A stretch of DNA of 64,000 nt from Cristatella mucedo. Its lineage: Eukaryota > Bryozoa > Phylactolaemata > Cristatellidae. The position numbers and the translations under genes are program-made. A model generated the notes under the pieces. The model was given only the letters and a program-made list of their open reading frames with translations, searched no databases and was not told where the DNA came from. Location of the stretch: NCBI GenBank assembly GCA_009760855.2, contig WPIO01000254.1:82501-146500 (forward strand). The letters run 5' to 3'. This document shows positions 23,880 through 34,339 of the stretch, piece by piece. Each line of letters begins with the position of its first letter. Position 1 is the stretch's first letter.

Positions 23880-24293
23880 TGTAGTTCATATGTATGTATT
23901 GTATGCCGGCGACTCTGATAAGCCACTGGTGAGCTGTCAGATGAACCACCGACAGGGGCGGAGCACTGCCGTCGTCCGTCTGTGATGTGGCATGGACAAA
24001 GGCCGGTAACCAGCTAGTGGCAAGGTGGTGGATTTACCATTAAGGTCGGCCAGGGTACTGCTGTGGTCCGTCTGTGAAGTGACATAGACCAGCTAGTGGC
24101 CGGACGGTAGATTCACCATCAGGGTCGGCCGGTGCACAGTTGTGGTCGATGAATCAGTGGAGTCAACCAGGGGACAGGGACAGTCATGTGAGAGTAGGGG
24201 CCAAGGGGAGCCGTGTGCTCTTGGGCTCCGTGCGTTGGCAATAACTGTCGGTATTGGGCATCGGCTGGCTCTCTGCTGTGCGAGTAAACTAAA
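23880..24293 (+). repeat. 5' LTR of the Gypsy-type element
   Basis: Pairs with the LTR at 27,331-27,746 over its whole length, at very roughly 80% identity by eye. Ends are short inverted repeats (TGTAGTTC at the start; AAACT then a mutated ACA at the end). It contains two tandem units of about 80-90 bp, each with TCCGTCTGTGATGTGGCATG-like and GGTGGATTCACCAT-like sequence. The minus-strand LTR at 62,587-62,924 has only one unit. Confidence 0.85.
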
Positions 24294-25066
24294 AGCTATT
24301 TCTCGGCGGGAGCGACTGTGTGGTCCATGTAAAGATGAGTCTGAAAGTGCCACTTATGGAAGCAAAAATTTTGAGATTCAACGGCAGCGAAGATTCGCTG
24401 AATGGCTAAATCGTTTCGAAAGACGACCAAGATGCAAGGAGTTGATTAACTGAACAATTTCCTGGCGATATTCCTTACGCGTTTGGCATACGCCGCATAC
24501 GATGGCGTCCCCGAGGCGGCTAAGGAAGACCACGCCACGGTAAGAAAAGCGCTGCTGGCAGTATTCTTGCCGAATCACTTTAATGCCTATGAGGAATTCG
24601 CCGAGCGTTGCCCTATTGAAGGTGAAAACGTCGTTGACTTTTGGGCGGACATGAATCAGTTGGCTAGGCTGGTGGCCGGTGATTTTGTCGAATGCGTCTT
24701 TGTCGCTGGGCTGCTGGAGGCCGAAAAGAGGCACCTCCAAACCTCATGCCACCTAGCGGAAATGCCTGTGTATGTTCTTGTCGAGAAGGCTCGCGTCATA
24801 GTGAAGGCGTGCATCAGCATTTTGAAGGTGGCGGAAAGTTGCTTCGCATCTAGTTTTCGTTCGAGATGGCCTCCCCAAGCACGGACTAACAGAAATGTTG
24901 TGTGTTTCCTGTGCAAGGCCATCTGGCACTTAGGCCGTGATCGTTCTTCTAAAGCGGCGCGCCGTGGTCGCGGGAGACACTGTTACGGCCGTGGGAGCAT
25001 TCAACATCTCGCTGCTGACTGCTCGGATCGGGCCGTCGTACCAAACTGGCCAAAAAACGAGTAGGG
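24294..25066 (+). pseudogene. Gag-like region of the LTR element (degenerate)
   Basis: A leader with ATG at 24,333 begins a frame that shifts near 24,400. A longer frame at 24,483-25,064 reads as a capsid-like domain (VRKALLAVFLPNHFNAYEEF, VVDFWADMNQLARLV). It is followed by two degraded CCHC zinc knuckles (CFLCKAIWHLGRD and CYGRGSIQHLAADC) between basic residues. This matches the Gag order of capsid then nucleocapsid. Key knuckle residues are mutated, so it is not functional. Confidence 0.7.
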
Positions 25067-26995
25067 GAGAGCACGCATTACTGCACTGGTGCTTTCCCCT
25101 CCGTTATGGCTAAGCAAAGCAGGCTAAGCCGCCTGAAAGCCACGCTGGCAGAAGGATACTTGGCCTTCGCGTATGCAGGCCAAAGGAAGGTGACGAGCCT
25201 CGTTGGCGCCTCGATAACGTGGTTAGCACATTGCCCAAAGCCCCATCATGAACCAGCTATTTTCGTGGTGCGGGCAGCTGATCGGGCATCTCCCAATCGC
25301 TGGCTGGCTTCGCCATGCCTGCAGTTACTTAAAGCGAGCCGCTAGCAATGTCGGTTGGGACTCAGTCGTTAGTGAAAATGTCATAGCCATGACGAGTGAA
25401 TTGATGGCACGATTGAACACTGACGATTCAGTTTCAGGCATTTAGAACGTGCCAAATCTGGATAGTGGCACCCTCTGGTGTGAAGCCAGCAGCCTTGCTA
25501 TCGGCACTTGCCTGGATATAGAAGGAAGAATCGTCGAGGATGCCTTCTGGCTTCAAAAAGCTCACGACGTAGCCCACATCAATCTTGTTGAGCTGTAAGC
25601 TATCATCAAAGGCCTCAATCTGGCCATTGCTTGGTCATTACGGCAGGTAAATCCTAGCTGATTAAACAGCCTGTTTTTGTATAGCGACAGAAGAGCCTTT
25701 ACGGCTATCACCACCGCTTGCAGTGGTGATACAGAATCACCCAACGCAGGAATTGAACCCGCGACCTCGCGACCGAGGTCGTGAAAAGCAACCGCCATAC
25801 TTACTGTGCCATCACGGCTCAGATGTGGACAATTTCAGCAACTGTTCACGGATGGCTACAGTCACTGCTGGTTGGAGATAAGCCTGTACGAGCCTACGGC
25901 ACGGGAGAGACGCATATCAAATGCAGGCTAGCACTGATGGCCAACACGGTGTCAGAGTGTGGACTTAAGGCTTCCGTAGTCCTGGTGCGATCATCCACCA
26001 ATAAAGCCGATGGGCTGACCCACGTCGCTCAGAAATGGATGAGGGTGAATGTAAGCTGTCTCGCTGTTCCAGAGCTGGCGTCTTTGCCGGCGGTCGGCAT
26101 CGACCTAAAGAGTGTCCACAGCCGTCACCACTTTGGAGTTGACAGGACACTATACCTTGCCATAATGTGCCACCCGAAAGCTACTATCTGGCGAAATGAC
26201 ATCGAAGCCGTCGTGAAGGCTTACCCTCGTTGCAAGTCGATCGATCCTGATCCAGTCGCATGGAGTCCAGGCGTGCTGAATGTAAGCAAGAATTGGCAGC
26301 GCCTGGCCTGTGACGTAACGCATTCCAAGGGCCAAAAACATCTGACCGTGGTAGATTGGGGACAGAGCCGTTTCGCTATTTCGAGGCAAATACTAGACAA
26401 GGGAGAAAACTCTTTGGTGCAAAATCTTGGTGAAATTTTTAGGAAGCGTGGCCCTCCGCAGCAGCTGCTCATGGATAACAGTGAGAGCTTTCGTTTAACA
26501 GCTCTTTGCGGTCTTTATGACCGTTGGGGCGTGGAGCCCAATTACTGTTGCGCCTATAAACCCCCCCCCCCGGCAACGGCATCGTTGAGCGAAATCACAG
26601 GACCATCAAGGGAATGGCGACTAGCACGGGCAAGAACGTCCTGATGATGGTGTAGTGGTCCAACATCTCACCACCAGCAGGGTAGCACGAGAAACCAGTG
26701 CCCTGCAGAAGGCTGTTCACATATGAGTGGAAAAGCCCCCTCTTTGGGGGACAGAAAAATCAGGGCCCGAGGCTCAATATGCGCTCGGCCAGCTAGTATT
26801 TGTGAATCCCACCAACGCTCGTTGCACGACTGAGTGGCCCAAGGGCACGGTAATCAATGAGGGCCAGGGCATGGGAATCAAGATTGAAGGTGTGCATCGC
26901 CACGTGTCCAACTTTGGTCTCGTACAAAGGCAGGAAGAGGGGCTCCCTGCAACTGAAGGCGACAAAGCTGAACCAGTATGGAGGCCTTGGGGCGC
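25067..26995 (+). pseudogene. Pol remnant: partial linker, RNase H and integrase; RT core missing
   Basis: After Gag there are only about 200 bp before the connection segment (FSWCGQLIGHLPIAGWLRHA at about 25,255), so the RT palm is deleted. An RNase H-like segment (LWCEASSLAIGTCLDIEGR, HINLVEL) is interrupted by a SINE-2 at 25,644-25,817 and resumes to the NKADGLTHVAQKW motif near 26,010. Integrase follows: an HHCC zinc finger (HSRHHFGVDRTLYLA with YPRCKSID) and a core domain with VTHSKGQKHLTVVDWGQSRF and LLMDNSESF. An 11-C run at 26,561 shifts the frame just before the last catalytic region. Not functional. Confidence 0.8.
25644..25817 (-). mobile_element. SINE-2 inserted in the RNase H region
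   Basis: The minus strand shows GTGATGGCACAGTAAGTATGG, GAGGTCGCGGGTTCAATTCC (B-box-like), GGGTGATTCTGTATCACCAC and TGATAGCCGTAAAGGCTCTT. It splits the RNase H coding sequence, so it arrived after the LTR element. Confidence 0.8.
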
Positions 26996-27330
26996 GGTGA
27001 CACTACCTCACCGGTAAAATGACTGTGTCCTGAATGAATAGGCTTGCCCATTGCTGCTCTGTACCTTGCAGCTATATGTGTTGGTACTGTGATGGCACAC
27101 TAGGTAAGGTGGTTGCTTTCACAATCTCAGTCCCAAGGTCGTGGGTTCAATTCCTGCGGTGGGCGATCGTTTATCGCCACTGCGAGCGGTGGTGATAGCC
27201 GTAAAAGCTCTTTTGTAGCTATACAAAAAGATGCTGGTTAATCAGCTTGGATTTATTATTATTTATTGCTGCAAACTTGTGACTCCTTGTGTTGTTGCTG
27301 CAAACTTGTGACCTTAAGGTCAAGGGGGCA
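26996..27330 (+). other. LTR-element 3' untranslated region with polypurine tract
   Basis: Carries two direct repeats of GCTGCAAACTTGTGAC (about 27,278 and 27,297) and AAGGTCAAGGGGGCA immediately before the 3' LTR, a good polypurine tract for second-strand priming. A SINE-2 copy interrupts it at 27,084-27,264. The inverted copy near 62,930-63,010 has the same repeats without the SINE. Confidence 0.7.
27084..27264 (+). mobile_element. SINE-2 (well preserved)
   Basis: A-box-like TAGGTAAGGTGGTTGC, B-box-like GGTCGTGGGTTCAATTCCTG, then GGGCGATCGTTTATCGCCAC, GGTGGTGATAGCCGTAAAAG and a short ATT tail. The paralogous site at about 62,998 on the minus strand lacks it, which gives a natural empty-site comparison and confirms the insertion boundaries. 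Confidence 0.85.
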
Positions 27331-27746
27331 TATAGTTTGTATGTATGTATTGCATGTAGGCTCCTCTGATAAGCCACAGGTGAGCTGTTAGAAGCATCAC
27401 CGAGAGGGGCTGGTGTACTGCTGTTGTCCGCCTGTGATGTGGCATTGACACAGGCCTGTAACCACCTAGTGGCCAGATGGTGGATTCACCATCATTGTCA
27501 GCCAGTGCACTGCTGTGGTCCGCCTGTGATGTGGTATGGACCAGCTAATGGCCTGATGGTGGATTCACTATCAGATTCGGCCGGTGCATAGTTGAGGTCG
27601 ATGAATAATCGGAGTCGACCCGGCGACTGGGACAGTCGTGTGAGAGTAGCCGCCAAGGGGTGCCGTGTGCGCTTGGGCTACGTGTGTTGGGAATCAACTG
27701 TCTGTATTGGGCATCGGCTGGCTTACTGCTGTGCGACCAAATTGCA
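27331..27746 (+). repeat. 3' LTR of the Gypsy-type element
   Basis: Starts TATAGTTTGT (TGTAGTTC in its relatives) right after the polypurine tract and ends CAAATTGCA (CAAACTACA in the 62.6 kb copy). Collinear with 23,880-24,293, including both internal tandem units. The sequence after its end is shared with the 62.6 kb copy, so the two loci share an insertion site. Confidence 0.85.
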
Positions 27747-27940
27747 ATTTGCGTTGTGGTGCTGCCAGTGCGGTAGCATTTAAGTAAAAGCAATTTTGGG
27801 ACCCAGACCTTTCCCTCTGCTGGCCATGCAGCTCGCTGGCCCTCCGAGTCCTGGCGGCTGCTCGCTGTTCAATCGTACCAGAACGCGACCCGCAAAACAG
27901 AGTAACCACCTCAGAGCTGAAGGCTGCGCCATCAGCCCCA

Positions 27941-28090
27941 ACTGAGCTGATTTGGTCCAGCAGTTGATGTTTTCGCCCACCCCAGGGTCTAGCTAACGTC
28001 ATGGGCTAGACCCCCGAGGCGAATGTAAATCACCTGAATAGAGATTAAACTCTCATAGGTGCTGTACAAATGAGTCAAATTGTTATTATT
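27941..28090 (+). mobile_element. SINE-1 copy between the LTR and repeat X
   Basis: GAGCTGATTTGGTCCAGCAG, then GTCATGGGCTAGACCCC (decayed B-box), then AATCACCTGAATAGAGATTA and an ATT end. The orthologous position in the inverted block (62,311-62,460) has the same SINE, so it predates the duplication. Confidence 0.7.
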
Positions 28091-29395
28091 AACTATATTA
28101 GCTAATGCTGCGTGACGACTACTCGAACACCAAGCACTTTATTAGCCGGAACAGTGCCGGCCAAGATGGTCTACGCACTCCGGACGCAGCCAGTGAAGAT
28201 AAATCTAGATATCTTCATGCTTTCTCGTGTACTACTTTGTATTCCACGCGCGCATCTAATTTGTCAGTCTAGCCATAGTACGTTACCAACCCGCAACCGC
28301 TGGTGACAGCCTGCTGTACACAGCTGTCCCCCCCCCCGCCACCGATGAAGTTAAGCACAGTCTTGAGCCTGGTCACTTTGGCTACTCGGCAGGTACTGAC
28401 TGAGCCAATATTGTGGAAGAGGATTACCAGTATATCCGAGTGACACATGCAGACTGATTTAATAATGAGGAAGACTACTTCAGGCATAATGTAATGCAAA
28501 GTTACGTATGTTATGTCTGTACGTCCGCATAGCCACACCAAATGTCAGTATTGCGCCGGAGAGTTTCTTATTTCGAACTTACAACTGAAGCGACTTTCGG
28601 TGACCATTTCATAGCCAACAGGCTCCATATCTTGCTACGCATAAAGTGAGAAGCATATCCGAGTCAGGAGGCTCGGAGACGCGGCTACACAGGTCAAAAG
28701 CGCGGCTGCAAAGTCCGCAGAAGCAGCTGGAGCAACGGTGGTTGAGGTCGGCAAAACGGCGGCTGTGGAAGTCAGCTTGGTGACGATGGCCGATCAACCA
28801 CTTTGCCAGCTGGTCGCGGAAGGCCGTGCTCCAGCGTGCCTCCACAGACAGGCTGTAAGGTAGTCAGCCTGGCTAAGGGGGTCAGTTGTCACTGTTGGCT
28901 GTTTTGCCGATAAGGCATCAGATGTGTCGTGTGGCAATTGTAGCGGGTATAAGGGATCAATGCTGCTGGAAATGTTGCAGTTACTTGTGCTGCTGCTAGG
29001 AATTCGTTATCCTAAGGTCTGGCGCACGTTCTGTTTGACGTGGCTCGGACACAGGCCGGTTCAGGTCCTCAGCTAACTAGCATGTGAACAGCTGTTGGGA
29101 GTATCGTCGGGACAGGCCAGTGAAGAGGCTGGATGTGTTATCTGGACGGGCCAGTGCAGATGTTGGATCTGTCACCGAGACGGGCTGGTGCACGGCCATG
29201 GTCCGCCTCTGATGTGGTTGGGACAATGGCCGGTATTATTGCTCCCGCTAACCCTCTGGTAAACAGATGTTGCATTAATCATAGGGTCCGGCCGGTGGTG
29301 CGAAGCCGGGATCGAGGAGTGAGACTCGAGTTGGATAGAGGGGCAACGGGAGTCATGCTCACTTCTGGTCCGTGCGTCGTAGAATAAACCGTCGG
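28091..29395 (+). mobile_element. Repeat X, copy 1 (unclassified, LTR-like 3' end)
   Basis: About 1.3 kb that is collinear with the reverse complement of 60,986-62,310. It has no intact open frame. The last 250 bp resemble the Gypsy-type LTR in order: GTCCGCCTCTGATGTGG, GGCCGGTATTATTGCTCC, TCGAGGAGTGAGACTCGAG and TCTGGTCCGTGCGTCGTAG. So it probably contains a related, older LTR. Within it GACGGGCCAGTGCAGATGTT and GACGGGCTGGTGCACGGCC are short internal repeats. It could be a solo LTR plus flank or a non-autonomous element. Confidence 0.65.
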
Positions 29396-29399
29396 TGTT

Positions 29400-32300
29400 A
29401 TTGGTCATCGGCTGACGTTTCTGTGTTGCTCGGTAACGCAGCGACAAGGAAGGAGTTAGTGTAGTGAGTAACATCGAAATAGCAGCTCCTGACGGCTGGA
29501 AAGAATGTGCCATAGTCGCCAGCCGGAGTTGATCTCATTTCGTAAGAATTGTGGTAGTAAATTCCGCAGTTTACGGCCAACTGAGCAAAAGCTTCTGTCT
29601 CAAGCGGTATTTAAGCGAAGGAACCGAACAGCTGATGTATTGCCCACACAGAGCCTGAGGGGTCGTGGAGGCTGAAATTGGTTCAGCAGCTCAGCCAGGT
29701 ACGAAGTGACCAAGCCGTCGCAGGCCTTGTGGATCATTTTATGAACTCTGTGCTGTATCCGTTGATCAATCCGCAGTAATTCAAGCTCTTTCGGCACAAG
29801 AGACACATGATCTAACCTCTGGGATTCCTAAGCCAGCCTTGCAGCTTTTTTTATCTCACTTTGCAGCTGTCTCAGACAATTTTTCGGTAGCCTAGCAAAA
29901 TCGTTTTGCAACTATCCAGCCGAGAAAGAACCTGGGAGCTAGTTAAATTTTTTGAAAGCCGTCTGCGTAAGGCATTTCTTAATCTTGGATAGGGATCTTA
30001 CGTAGTGCAGCTTTACAAACAGTCTCCTTAGCGAATCTTTCAAAATTTAGGCAGCTGTCCAGGATCACACCTTAATTCTGAGCGCACGGTGAAGGCCACA
30101 CGATAGCATCACCTATTAAAAGGGCAAAGTCTTCTAGACCAGCTATGCGCTTGGGGTTTCCTATAAGTAGCAGTTCCGCTTAATTGTCGTTAAGTTTAGG
30201 GAAATTTGATGACATCCATGATCGAATGTTTGAGCGGCAAACATTCAGTTTATCTGCCACTGCAGCAAAATAATGTGATTTTAATGACAAATGGAGCTGA
30301 GTGTCGTCGGCATATAAGTGATAGCGTATCAAGTTGACACAACTATTTTTCCCCAATGGTTGAGGATTGATGGAGAACTGAAAAGGACGGATGGCTAACC
30401 TTTGTTAGGCTCGGAGGGGACTATTCTGTAGGAGGAGACTTGACCCACACGATTTGAATTGAATACGATCGGATAAGTACGATTTGAACCATGCCAGTGC
30501 CTTGTCTAGCTGACAGACCGTTGTTCTCAATTGTTCAAGTAGGACATCGGGATCAACGTTGTCAAAGGCAGCTGACTCAGAGCTAGGAGAGTAGAACAGT
30601 GGCACTCCTGCCATCACTGCTGGATAGGATGTCATTGGTGACATTGAGGTGAGCAGTTTTAATGGAGTACTGCCGCTTAAATTCCGACTAGAAATTTCAC
30701 GCAATTTTTCTTTTCGATTTGTGCTACAAGTTGATGAAGACAATAATTCAATAATCTGACAGAAAATAAAGAGGGAAAACGGACGATAGTTTGCAAAGAC
30801 TCCTGTATCCAAACCAACCTTAAACGTGTTGGTCTAATGACGGCCTATATGAAGGCCTTAGGTACAACCCCTTTCCTAGAAAAAATTACAAATCATGGTT
30901 ATAGCTGGGCTAAGTTTGTCTCGGAGTGAAGACCGCTGAGCGGAGGGAATAGGATCGTCAGGAGATGAGCCCCATATACTAGACTTTATTAAAGTTAGCC
31001 CCATCATTTGCAAAAAACCTTAAAGAATCTCTTAAGGTCACGTTGCAGATTGATAAAAAGGGCTTTAGTCGCAGCGGGCTTTAAGGAGGCACGAATGTGC
31101 GAAATTCGTCGCGTGAATAAGGCTGAGAACCTGTTGGCTGAGCCGTTAAATATTGATGGAGTTAGACCGCTCGGAATAAGCCGGCAAATTTATTACCGTC
31201 TTACAGATCTGTTTTGAGTCCGACTAGCAGGAATTCAGATTTAAAGTGGAAAAAATGCCCCCGTTTTTCTAAGCTACCAGGTTTAGACTCAAAGGAAGTC
31301 TGTGAAATGGACTAGATCGTCATCAGACCCTGAAATAAAGCAGAGTATAAGAATAAGCTTAATACGGCGCATCTGATCATGTTCTATCCTAAATTAAACG
31401 AAACGTCGGCGACTCTGTAAAGGGACGGAATGTACAGCAGCATGCTTGTCCAGGGCGCTTCCAAATGCATGTTAGGTTCACTGCACTAAGGATAGTATCG
31501 TGGCTGTCGGTTGAATCTTGGTGCAGGCAAAGAAGATTCGCTCCAAGTGTAGATTTTCTAAACTTTACGTCGGCCCTTTTTACGTTACGTCGCTAGAAAA
31601 GCTAGACGTTATCCTAGACGTGCACATGAACATGCACAGTAAACGAGACAGAACAATCAACGGAGATGGTCAGCAGCCACACAACAAAGTCAATGGAGCA
31701 GACGTCCTTAGTGATATAACGAGATCCACGACATACCCACCTACGTGAGTAGTATAATTAACTCATTGGATCAAACCAAAGTTCTCCAAACAGTCAAAAC
31801 ATGAGCGACCTGGCAGTTGCTAGGTTTTTCAAAAAACATGTTGAAGACTTCTGCACTCGGTAATGGTCTATCGCACATCAATTTTTTAGTGGAAAAAACA
31901 TCGAATGATTCTCTCTAAATAGGGTTATACAGCCAGGAGTCGATATATTATAACAGGGAGTCGTGATCTTTGATGTGGACATTATTACAACTTATTTAAA
32001 CTATGGCCTATGCCGAAACTGCACTTCCTAAAGTCAAGATGTAGCACAAAGCTTGCCTCTGGCAAAAGGATTGGTGTTACCAATCGATTTTAAACCTATT
32101 TCGTAAGTCAATTTAAGGAAGTCAGCTATGTAAGTGGAAATTTCTTAATGCAGAATGTACTGGAATTGAGATTCTGAAGCAACAAAAGGCATGACGGAAT
32201 CAAAGCAAAGATAGAGCTCACAGCCATCTGGGCTGAAAAAAGTCGTGGGCGAATGGTGAGTATCAATTGTGAAAAGCATGGACCTGAAATAGAACTTTGG

Positions 32301-32890
32301 GGCACTGCATATTTCAAAAGCTCACAAGATTACCAATGTCCATTGAATTCTACAATACGACCAATCCGACTCAGCCAGTGCCATAAGGACGCAGCTTTTG
32401 GCCATAAGCGCCCAGGTAAAACGGTCAAAGGGACTAGGTAGCAGGTATCAAATCCTGCCAAGAAATCCAGAAGACATGGCTGAGAGACTATCTCCTGGTC
32501 AGCTATCCTGAGGTAGTCGTAAATACATATGCAATTGAATACCCACACAGATTTCTTGGAAGTACTGACTGAAATAACCTTGTTAGGTTTGATGCTTTGC
32601 TTTGAGCTTTGAGCTGCTCTCCCACTACTCACTTTGGATTATTTGACAAGAACATCAGAAGGCCGCAAGTAGGAACCAGGCTTTTGACGCTGGAATGCCA
32701 AAGAATGCTTAAGCCCAAAGCAGCATTCCTCCGGCAGCATCGCTTGTGTAAAGCAGGCAGGCCTGCCCACAGTCCGAAGTACGATTGTCCAAGCGGCCCT
32801 CACCAAGTGAAGGTAGATACCACTGGCAAATGAACTTTAAATTGCTCGAGGCTTTGCTTTTGCAGGCCGTGCACAAGCTTTGAGGCATCG
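29400..32890 (-). mobile_element. LINE-B (second CR1-type family), copy 1, decayed
   Basis: Minus-strand pieces in order: an RT fragment (PCLLDFLAGFDTC, about 32,420-32,520; KYAVPQSSISGP, about 32,300), endonuclease/linker remnants at 31-32 kb, RT (GVFANYRPFSLF at about 30,790; DNVDPDVLLEQL and KALAWFKSYLSDRIQFKSC at about 30,440-30,570), an intact YADD (YHLYADDTQLHLS at about 30,310), and a C-terminal domain (LELLRIDQRIQHRVHKMIHK, ACDGLVTSYLAELLNQF). Frames are heavily broken. The first RT fragment lies upstream of the endonuclease, so two elements are probably nested here. The 54-57 kb region is a second copy. Confidence 0.8.
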
Positions 32891-33516
32891 CGTCCATCAT
32901 TGTGCAGCAGAAGCTGCACTTCCATGTGCTGCTTCTACCGAAGCCACCAGCCAAGGCGAATAGTCTCAGCAACCACACTTCAATGCCATATGGAGATTGT
33001 CTCCCTATGAGCCACCAAGGCGCTCCATAAATTGGGAGGCTGAGCCTATAGTGTGCAAACACGGGCCAAGCTAGCTAACACAACATCAGCATGTGCTGTT
33101 AGCAAGGATGCTCTATTTACGAGCACCGTTTACAGTCATCGTTGATCGAGATACGTGACCGAAGGCACAGCACAGTACCCGGTGAATCTATTAACCGAAG
33201 ACTCGCTAACTAGATGCTAGCAATCAAAAAAGCATCGCTCGCTTGTTGCTAGCCGCCAGGCCCAGGCAGGGTAACAATGAGAGCAGTACCACCACAGTCA
33301 GTTGCAGGGTGACGAGACTAGCCAGCAGGTCCTCACGATGCACTCAGTGAATGCATTCTGCTATCGTGGGTGTCGAGTCACGCGAGGATTAGTCCGGCCC
33401 ACCATGTTCACTAGTGGGCCCAGATCGACGTCGGGCAAACGATCTTGCCTAATAAAGCCGAACCTGCACTCCGCGACTGCATTCGGTGGGCGAGCACCGC
33501 ACGGAAGCTACTACTC
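32891..33516. other. No gene recognised
   Basis: Spacer between the LINE-B 5' end and the GC-rich pseudogene. Short frames only. Confidence 0.35.
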
Positions 33517-34330
33517 TCACGATGACCTGCTGTAGTAGGCGACCGCCACGGAAGCTATGAGAAGGCAGCCGATGCCGTAAGCGTTCGCTGCTCGCAGGAT
33601 CCTGCTCTCGCTGCGAGCCAGCGCCGCCTCCACGTCGTCGGTCGATGCCGACGACTCCGAGACGAGAGATGACGAGGACTGCAGCGGCTGTTCGCCACCT
33701 TTTCCCGGATGCTCTCACGCGGCCACCGGGTGCAGTGCGAGCTGGCTCTTGAGAGCGGCTATCTCGCACACGACGTGCTCCTCCCGACTAATGGTGCTCA
33801 CCACGAGGCGATCGGCATCGGCCGCGGCGAGCAGCACGGTGCAGTCGACTCGGCTCACCAGCCGCTGAAGGGCCTCTGCCGCAGCTGCGGCAGAGGCCGA
33901 GGCAGGATCGGCAATGCAGTTGCCTCCCCCTGGGGCCACTGCCGTGCCACCGCCTCACGCAGTTCGCGAGTCCTGGCATGGTGGCTGAGCGTGGCACGAG
34001 CCGGCAAGCGACCAGTAGCGGGTGCGCTCGGTGCGTGCCCTCTCCTTCTCGTATCTCTCGCGAAGCTCCGCCGACAGCTGAGCGAAGTGATCACACTCGC
34101 TCAGCTCGAGAGCTACTAGCTGTCAAGCGGCCGCCTGCTTGGCCTTGGCGTCGCCACGCTTCTCGTTGAGTAACTTGAGGAAGTGGTCGTCACCTCGCTT
34201 CGTCTTGTCCAGCTTGAGCTCAATCGATTTCAGCCTGAAGACTCAACGATCAGCAAAGGGCAAATTGAAGAGCACATGCTGCTCACGCGCGACCAGCACG
34301 GCACGGACAGAGCCAGGGCAGCGCTCGATT
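33517..34330 (-). pseudogene. CCDC51/MITOK-like degenerate gene copy (intronless)
   Basis: One minus-strand frame of about 240 codons, GC-rich, is broken only by TGA codons (34,243-34,245, 34,123-34,125, 33,955-33,957, 33,715-33,717). It reads RGDDHFLKLLNEKRGDAKAK, then SECDHFAQLSAELRERYEK and EKERARTERTRYWSLAGS. That last motif and its position resemble my recollection of CCDC51 (the mitochondrial potassium channel subunit MITOK), where a coiled coil runs into ERTKxWSxIGS and the first membrane segment. Just after it the homology moves to another frame (ARTRELREAVARQ) and then back, implying two indels. It ends with a hydrophobic segment (YGIGCLLIASVAVAYY) and stop at 33,517-33,519, like the family's second membrane segment. 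No introns are apparent, so a retrocopy is likely. The identification rests on memory of the family. Confidence 0.45.
33871..33898. repeat. Perfect 28-bp GC-rich palindrome
   Basis: GGCCTCTGCCGCAG is followed immediately by its exact reverse complement, with no spacer. It lies inside the CCDC51-like pseudogene in an alanine-rich stretch (ASAAAAAEAL). Confidence 0.95.
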
Positions 34331-34339
34331 TCTGTCCCA

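Noticed and set aside
33449-33769. 106-codon minus-strand frame and other GC-rich frames in the CCDC51-like region
   Set aside because: They are alternative frames of the pseudogene. The frame with the EKERARTERTRYWSL motif and terminal membrane segment explains the region better.
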